Source: Paulownia fortunei
Lineage: Eukaryota > Streptophyta > Magnoliopsida > Lamiales > Paulowniaceae
Assembly (NCBI GenBank): GCA_019321725.1
Contig: CM033111.1
Coordinates: 620,001-684,000, forward strand
Direction: 5' to 3'
Length of the DNA stretch: 64,000 nucleotides
The notes beneath the pieces were generated by a model that did no database searches, was not told the origin of the DNA, and was given only the letters and a program-made list of their open reading frames with translations. This document shows positions 57,268 to 64,000 of this stretch, in pieces. Numbering within the stretch: position 1 is the first letter of the stretch; every line of letters begins with the position of its first letter. Both the position numbers and the translations under genes were made by a program.

Positions 57268-60200
57268 TCAAGCTTGAGTGCCAGAGCCACAGATGAAATG
57301 GGCAATTGTTGCTGTAAGCATTCCCAATATTGCACCAGCAACGACCTGATTAAAAATAAATAAATTAAAACGATCCCAGTTGCTTTAAAGAGCCCAACAC
57401 ATTAGGATTGGATGGAATCTCTGTATTCTAAGTGTTGGAAGTAATTATTTTGGATGTCTAATGTAGAAAAGGTAAGTGAAGAATTTAACATAAATGTAAA
57501 CACACAAACATATCTACATTACCCATTTGCCAACAAAGACCGAATTTTTTTTCCAAGGAAATAATTGGCAAATCAAGAAAAGTGTATGACAGATAAAACA
57601 TAAGACCTTAATTACATGCCGTGTTGTGCCAACCCCAACTGTATTTATGCCAGAAAGGAATTTTCAAGAAGTAGAAATTGTTTGAGAAGGCTAAAGTGGA
57701 TATTTTCATAGTAATTTGTCAAAATTTAACAGGAAAAATAAAGCATATGGGAATGTAAAGAAACAAAAGGAAAATTTATTTGTGGAAAATTTCAAAACTG
57801 AAGACCAACAATTCTCTCTCCATAAACCCGACCCAGCCTACTCTTTCCCTCAAAGGGAGAGAAATAAAGGAAGACTATTGCCACAAAATATTATAATAAG
57901 AGTATCAAAATAAATTCTTGGATCCAATCCTATTTACTAAAACTACAATTTAATTTTGCATAATATTCCTCAAATTGATCATATGTCACATTGAAAGCAT
58001 AAAAGTGAACCTGAGGAGGTGTGTGACCAAGAAGTTCGCGTAGGGGCCTGCTCTCAGCAAGAGGATGTTCAGCTGGAAGTTCATATACAATTTGATTCAA
58101 AACCTGACATTTCCATTTTGTTAGATGTTTCCGGAATGTACTTGCCATAAAACTCATAAATCTGTACCTATGTCCGGTATATGTCTCAATTTGTAAAATT
58201 TTAAGAAGAAGGTGTGTGAGTAAGATGCTTGTGCACTTGCACATGCATCTGTATTTCCACTACAAAAAAGCAAAAGCTACAAACCTCTGCTTGACGTCCA
58301 GCATGTAATCTTACTCCAGTTGCATCATACATCACCTGCCACAGGTTAACCATGTAAGAATACTTTTCTGTGAACAACATTAAATCAATAACATGTCAAA
58401 ATGTGATGCCAGACGGTTGACCCAAGTGACTGCCAATCAATTACACAAAATGGTTTCTTCAAAACAAATAAACACTCCAACTACAGAGGTCAACACTTTA
58501 AGAATGAAGTAAATAACATTATTCAAGTTCATGCCCAAGGATGCATTTCTACAGGGATTGTTGCTATAATACACTATTTTCAGAATCATTCATTATATTT
58601 GAGAATGAAGTAAATAATAGTATACAAGTTCATGCCCAAGGATGCATTTTTACAAATATTGTTGGGATAATGACACTATTTCAGAAACATTCTTCATGAT
58701 ATCTACTTCTTCTGGCTGATTTTTCCATTCAGCGATGCCTATAAGTGGCTATTTTTATCTAATCACCTTTTCCATTGAAATAAGAGGAGTAACCATGTAC
58801 TTGACGGGAGACTTTTTATTCACTTAAGAAAACCCTTCACATTTTCCTTTTTCTTTTGGAAATTCTATTAAAGTAATTTAAATACTGGGGCACCAGTATC
58901 ATATTATCCCTATATTAGCAATGCAAGAAGAAAAACTTAATATGTAATATACAAATAAAGAGTAACAAAGGTCGATCCGGTGCTAGAATCACTTGCATAA
59001 ATTTTAACCTATATTCATGTTGATTCCAATCATATGATCAATAAATAGTTCTAGCAAAGTGACAAGAACACACTAATTAAACTTAAAACAACACGTTTTT
59101 AGTAATACACAACAGGTCAATAATGGATTCTTACAGGATTATAGAAAGGCATGGTTGTAAAAAAATTAGGAGAGATCATACCACAAATGCCAAGATTAAT
59201 GCGGCTGCAAATTGTGATCCTCCAAAACCCTCTTGCAGACCGATAGCCACTGCAAGAGCAGTTACTGTTGCTGAATGCGATGATGGCATTCCACCAGATC
59301 CAATAAGTTGCTTGAGATCCCAACGTTTTTCCTTATACCTGCAGGACTACTATGGCCTTAAGACTTTGAACTTACAAAAATATAGGTTATCTATCTGTAT
59401 GTCTTGCTTCTTGAAGCATTATATTTTGCTTTTAATGTGAAAGTTGGGGAAGGGAGGTGTTACAGGTGAATGGAGTACCCCGGAAAACTTTGTTTCAAAT
59501 CATTGAGAGTATCAAAAACATATAAAATCACTATCTCAATCCTCAAGGCTTTCATGCAAGCTCACAATCTAAGCACTCGTGGTTGAATTCATATCCTAGG
59601 AGTGCTGCTTCCTGTTGTAAGTCACTAACTTTCAAGTTAGCAACTGGAAGTTAAAGTTCTGCACTTTTCCTTTTGTTTTTCTTTGTGGTCTAACAATTGG
59701 ATTCAGAATCAAATAGAAGAGTTGCGGATGAAAAATTGATTGGTACATATATGTGTGTGTGCTTATCACTCAATGATATCAGTAAACTTAGGCCAGCCTC
59801 TGTCCAGTTGTTCCAGCATGTAAGATCTTCAAGCTCTAACAGAAATGTAATCCTAAAAGATTGCTCAAGTTTTAAATGAAAACTTGTATCAAGATCGTAA
59901 GTGATGCTGGATAGTTGTAATTTTTTTTCTTTGGAACGTCCACATGCATCATGCATCATGCATCGATATGTAATAATTAAAGTAATTTCAGAAATTTTGA
60001 CTTCATATGATGATGGTCACCATTGCCTACAATTGTTTTGGAGATGAATTTTAGCTGAGAGATCATTCAAAATCCTAATCCTAAGCATCAACATTTCATT
60101 AACTTTTCATTAAATTCTTGTTTACACCTACCAAGGATCATCTACTCTAAGCTAAAGAAATAGATGTGGAATCATCAACCAAAAGTATTACTAGAAACCT

Positions 60201-60855
60201 GGGAAACAATTTGATTACAATTTAGAACACAGGTATGCAACATTATAGCTTCAGAAATTGCACAAATATAACAAGAAAATTCTTCTATATCATACAGAGT
60301 AATTTTATACAAGGTCTGACTCTTAATCACATTTTCCAAATTAAAAAAACTAACAAAAACAATCAATTCCAAGCTTTCTTGAATCAGACAAAAGCCCATT
60401 TGAATCAATCAAAACACACATCATTTATGCACATTGCACATATCGATAATGAAGGTTTGTCAAGAAGAAATGAGCAGAAAACAACAAGATCATTACAATT
60501 ACAGATCATAATATTCCTAGATTATTACCGTTAAATATCATAATAATCATAATATTCCAAGATTCTTACAATTATGCATATCGTAATATTCCATGATTCT
60601 TGAGCCAAACAAAAACCCATTAATCATACAGACACACACACACACAACCACACATGAATGAAAAGTATACCATGAGGCGATGAACTTAAATGACTGGGCA
60701 ATAGCAAAGGCGAGGAGAGCAGATATTAATGGATAATTAGCAAAAAACGAGGAGGAAGAATACGAGGTTGTCGCTCCTGTCGCTGTTGCAGTTGTATTTG
60801 GAAATAAATCTTGCATCAACCCAACTGTTGATCCACCTATTTCATCCATCGCCAT
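57268..60855 (-). CDS. DUF212 acid phosphatase/vanadium haloperoxidase-related membrane protein, 187 aa
   Basis: Five exons: 60671-60855, 59182-59338, 58285-58335, 58011-58103 and 57268-57345; 564 bases, all junctions in phase, intact. The sequence starts MAMDEIGGSTVG with a Thr/Ser-rich N-terminus. It then has a hydrophobic segment (PLISALLAFAIAQSFKF), the family signature GSGGMPSSHSATVTALAVAI, a second membrane segment (FAAALILAFVVMYDATGVRL), HAGRQAEVLNQIVYELP, HPLAESRPLRELLGHTPPQ, and a C-terminal hydrophobic segment (VVAGAILGMLTATIAHFI). The PSSHSA motif resembles one active-site motif of PAP2 phosphatases and haloperoxidases, but enzymatic activity is not established for this family. It corresponds to Arabidopsis At1g67600-type proteins. 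Exons 3 and 5 are too short for ordinary open-frame searches and were found by phase and motif. Confidence 0.92.
58501..58700. repeat. Tandem duplication, 101-base unit x 2, in DUF212 gene intron 2
   Basis: AGAATGAAGTAAATAACATT at 58501 is repeated from 58602. Both copies continue through AAGTTCATGCCCAAGGATGC and CACTATTT to a similar end, with about a dozen differences. Confidence 0.88.
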
Positions 60856-63207
60856 TTTCTACTCTCCTTTTTTTTTTTTTTTCTTTTTTCAATCTTAAAC
60901 TCTACTTTAATCTTTCTGGGCTCCAAGCAGATTTGTTTTCTTCTCAATCTTCAATCAAAATTCTGGTTCCAATGAACCCTTCGAAGATTGGAGAAAGAGA
61001 AGGAAAAGAGAAGAAAATGGAAGCTGAACCAAAATGGGTAGAGAAGTAAAGGGGGAGGTGTTCCTGCGTGTGTGTGCGTGAGCTAACTAAAGAAACGGTC
61101 AACAAACAATTTGTTTAATTTTTGTTGTCTGAATTTTTCGAATAAATACATAATATAAAAATTATAATTACTAAAAAACACACTCTTGTACTTTTAATTA
61201 CATTTTGCATTTCTTGCTGAACTAGTAATTAAGAGCTAGATTGATAACTCATTTGTTGAGATTATTTCATTAATTTACACCATTCATATGAAATATACCA
61301 TTGATTTCTCTTCTTGGCTTCTTTAGGTTTTTGTGAGTTGTTCATTTCAATCATTTTCACAATCATGTTTTGCTTGTCTTATGATGTTCAGTAGAATTGT
61401 CACTTCTCATATGTGTACATCCGTACATGTAAATCTTTAAAAAAGAGCAGTTTATTTCTTTACTTTCTTTTGAAAAGTGAAAGTTGCAACAAGGTCTGAG
61501 GAGGGTATAAAGGAAAATTGCTATTTGCATCACCAATTTTACACCACCAACCGCGCCTATTAAAGAAGTGGAAAGACTTTCCTATTTGATTTTGTGGAAA
61601 AGGATGTTTCAGTTAGAAAATGCCATTTAGCCATAAATTTTAGGCCTGACATAGGAAGCACATCTACGCCGCGAATTCCCTTCTCAATGATTAGAAAGAA
61701 TAAAATAAAATCAAACAAACAGCAAAAAAGAGAAGAGTTTCTTGATATAGAGCACCCAGAATTGCAGATGCTATATCACCATTGATAATAATAATCTCTA
61801 AGTTGCCTGTGCCCTTCATCAACTAAGGTTTCTCATATCAGTGAACCCAAAATATAATCACACTTCATATGGCTAAATCAGGAAAAGAAAGACATGAAGG
61901 CTAATATGGTGGAAAAAGTACAAATGTGCAATCTTTGTTTCCATGTGCTATAAAGTGCAGCATTGCCCATCATATTTACATCAAACTGCGAAAGAATTCC
62001 ATTTCTAAAGATTTATTGAACACATTATACAATTCATGATGCCTCGGCAACCAAGAATAGATATTACGTTCTATAACGGCCAATTGGACTAAAACCTTGT
62101 GATGGACGAAGTTGAAAGACTATTCAGAGTAGCTGAGCACAAGTACGCGTTCACATGCCTCGGACATGCTGGAAAGACAAGTGAGCAAAAGAAGTGAGTA
62201 TTTGTGTCTGATTCCAAGCAAATCATGATTAAACAACAATGAATATCAGGCTAAGAACAATATTTACCTTGATCAGTTAAAAATGGTATCATGTTCCATA
62301 TATTCCAGGGAATGAAAAGGCAAGTTCACATCCTTCCAACAAATTTTATGTAGCTCTACTTGATTTCTTCAAAAATGTGCTCCACTAGTGCTGTTGCAAG
62401 TTCAGACTCTCCATGCCTGAGAATATTAATTGGAATTGCAGCTTAAATTCTTGTAAGTGCCAATTGCAAGTCCCCTTCATCAGTTCTTACACATTTGATG
62501 CCTTATTGTTTGCTTATTTCAAGGTTAATAAACACCTTTACAGCCAGCAGTTCTCCCAAATTAATCTCCCTGATGCCTCCCTTGCGGAAAAGCTTAATTT
62601 TCTAGTGTGATGTTTGTAGCCTCATTGTGAGCTGCAAAGAAGTAATATAATATCTGTTATTTCTTCTGCAGGCATTACTTCCGACTTGTGCCACACTGCC
62701 TTGCAGCTGATCCCTCAATTATGCTCAGCAGAAAAGCTCATTGAGGGTAAAAATGCAACCAGTACCACAAAAAATCTCTGTATCATCAATCCAGTGTGTG
62801 GATTCATTTCAACAGTCCTGAACCACTTAGTTCCAATAATTCATATGTCTTACAGACATCTCAATTTTCTGCTGCTTCTGGAAATCTTTTTGCCATATCA
62901 TATGTTGTGCTACACACATCCCTCAATTTTCTGTGCTTCTGTACATGTACTCTGTTGAAAGTGTAGTATGTGGATTTTGGTTGCATGTAGAAAAGTCATC
63001 AAAGATCCTCTGCTGTGAATAACAAATTTTTTACTATACATTTGCTGCCACAGGTTGGTCAAATGGTAGGACAGCTCACCCATCTCAGACAAGGCACCAC
63101 ATTGCGGAGTGCTGGGCTAATAAGCTTGATAGACAGCTCCAAGACTACTGGATCTGCATGGCTCTCCTAATGATATCCTTGGATGGAGGTTATACTGACT
63201 GCAGTTT
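60856..63207. other. Intergenic: DUF212 leader and PPR 3' region
   Basis: The DUF212 gene leader, with a poly(T)-rich stretch, extends to about 61050. The rest is AT-rich spacer and 3' flank of the pentatricopeptide gene. A short direct repeat around CTCAATTTTCTG occurs near 62860 and 62923. No gene was recognised. Confidence 0.5.
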
Positions 63208-64000
63208 TTATGGAAGGCAGGAGGCATACTGCATCTTAGAAGTATCAGCCAGACATTCCAAAACTGCATATATTTCCTCCATTCTAGGATGTGATCTATC
63301 AACTGAATAGAAATTATGAACTTGGTTGTCAACTTCTATCCAACTGCAACCAGCTGCTTTACAAATATTCCCTTCAGACAACATTTTCCTTATCTTCTGC
63401 ACCTCATCCCACTTTCCCATTTCCCCATATAAATTAGCTAGCATTGCACTATAACCACCATTATTGGGATTGATCTCAATCAATTTCTTTACTGCAAATT
63501 CAGCCAAGTCTGGACGTCGATGAATCTTACACCCATTTAGCAATGAACCCCAGACAACCTCATCAGGTGGAATTCTCATCCCCTTCACAACTTCCATAGC
63601 CTCTTCAAATCGTCCTGATCGGCCAAGTAGATCTATCAAACATCCATAATGTTCAATCTGGGGCTCAATTCCATAGCCCTTACTCATCATATCATAATAA
63701 CGACGCCCCTCCTCAACCAACCCTCCATGAGTACAGGCATTCAACAACCCAACAAATGTCACTCCGTCAGGCTTTACTTCATCCTCATGTAGCAGCATAT
63801 CTTCAAAAATACTAATAGCTTCATGGCATCGACCATGTAATGCATAACAATTTATCAAGGAATTCCAAGACGTCAAATTCATCTCAGCAGACTTATCAAA
63901 AACAAGTCTTGATTTTTCAAAAATCCCACATTTCCCATACATATCAATCAAACCATTCACAACAAACAAATCCAAACTAAGTCCACTCCTATATATATAC
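63208..64000 (-). CDS. Pentatricopeptide repeat protein, PLS class with E domain (3' part only)
   Basis: The reading frame is open from the stop at 63208-63210 to the window edge, so only the last 263 residues or so are present. PPR repeats are clear: GLIDMYGKCGIFEKSRLVFD, SWNSLINCYALHGRCHEAIS, VTFVGLLNACTHGGLVEEGR, and HYGCLIDLLGRSGRFEEAME. Then come the E motifs: PPDEVVWGSLLNGCKIHRRP, AFVKKLIEIN-type text reading FAVKKLIEINPNNGG, and GCSWIEVDNQVHNFYSVDRSHP. The protein ends CLP without a DYW tail. PLS-class proteins with E domains bind organellar RNA and usually direct C-to-U editing together with partner factors. The N-terminus and targeting peptide lie outside the window. Which RNA it acts on cannot be told. 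Confidence 0.92.
   Translation of the reverse strand, partial: YIYRSGLSLDLFVVNGLIDMYGKCGIFEKSRLVFDKSAEMNLTSWNSLINCYALHGRCHEAISIFEDMLLHEDEVKPDGVTFVGLLNACTHGGLVEEGRRYYDMMSKGYGIEPQIEHYGCLIDLLGRSGRFEEAMEVVKGMRIPPDEVVWGSLLNGCKIHRRPDLAEFAVKKLIEINPNNGGYSAMLANLYGEMGKWDEVQKIRKMLSEGNICKAAGCSWIEVDNQVHNFYSVDRSHPRMEEIYAVLECLADTSKMQYASCLP

Overview
This is a stretch of plant nuclear chromosome, almost certainly from a eudicot and probably an asterid (the lineage guess is inference). Genes are split by AT-rich GT-AG introns, non-coding DNA is rich in poly(A/T) and microsatellites, and the proteins belong to plant-specific or plant-type families. No bacterial, organellar, viral or CRISPR features were found. 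I rebuilt exon structures by hand by matching reading phase across GT/AG junctions, so exon ends are predictions.

Left part (1-17.6 kb): a decayed AAA-ATPase copy (minus, about 190-1081); an OTU-type cysteine protease gene (plus, to 4230) with a one-base frameshift in its catalytic region and an uncertain 5' end; an eight-exon gene for a 1018-residue EEIG1/EHBP1-type C2 protein (minus, 5962-11277); and the gene for the 51 kDa subunit of mitochondrial complex I (minus, 14815-17530), whose start codon sits alone at the end of exon 1 and which carries two one-base frameshifts.

Middle (17.6-42.8 kb), all plus strand: a 787-residue ankyrin-repeat protein with a PH-like C-terminus (20005-24542); a 16-exon DEAH-box RNA helicase of the DEAH4 type (25539-34933), whose tenth intron holds a degenerate minisatellite; a seven-helix DUF3537 membrane protein (37194-40621); and an intronless calmodulin-like protein (42378-42809).

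Right part (42.8-64 kb), all minus strand: after about 4.8 kb without a recognisable gene come a CDKG2-type protein kinase (47624-50709), a remorin (52312-53939, one frameshift), a DUF212 acid phosphatase/haloperoxidase-related membrane protein (57268-60855), and the 3' end of a PLS-class pentatricopeptide repeat gene cut by the window edge (63208-64000). The order kinase, remorin, DUF212 matches what I remember of three consecutive Arabidopsis genes (At1g67580-At1g67590-At1g67600), so this looks like a conserved block. The genes are otherwise functionally unrelated: respiration, splicing/RNA metabolism, calcium signalling, membrane organisation and organelle RNA processing.

The most important caution for a reader is that three well-conserved genes contain four single-base losses, mostly in runs of one base. 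Uncorrected sequencing or assembly indels are the simplest explanation. I found no convincing novel biological system; the most unusual structures are the intronic minisatellite, a duplicated splice donor in the helicase gene, and several tandem duplications.
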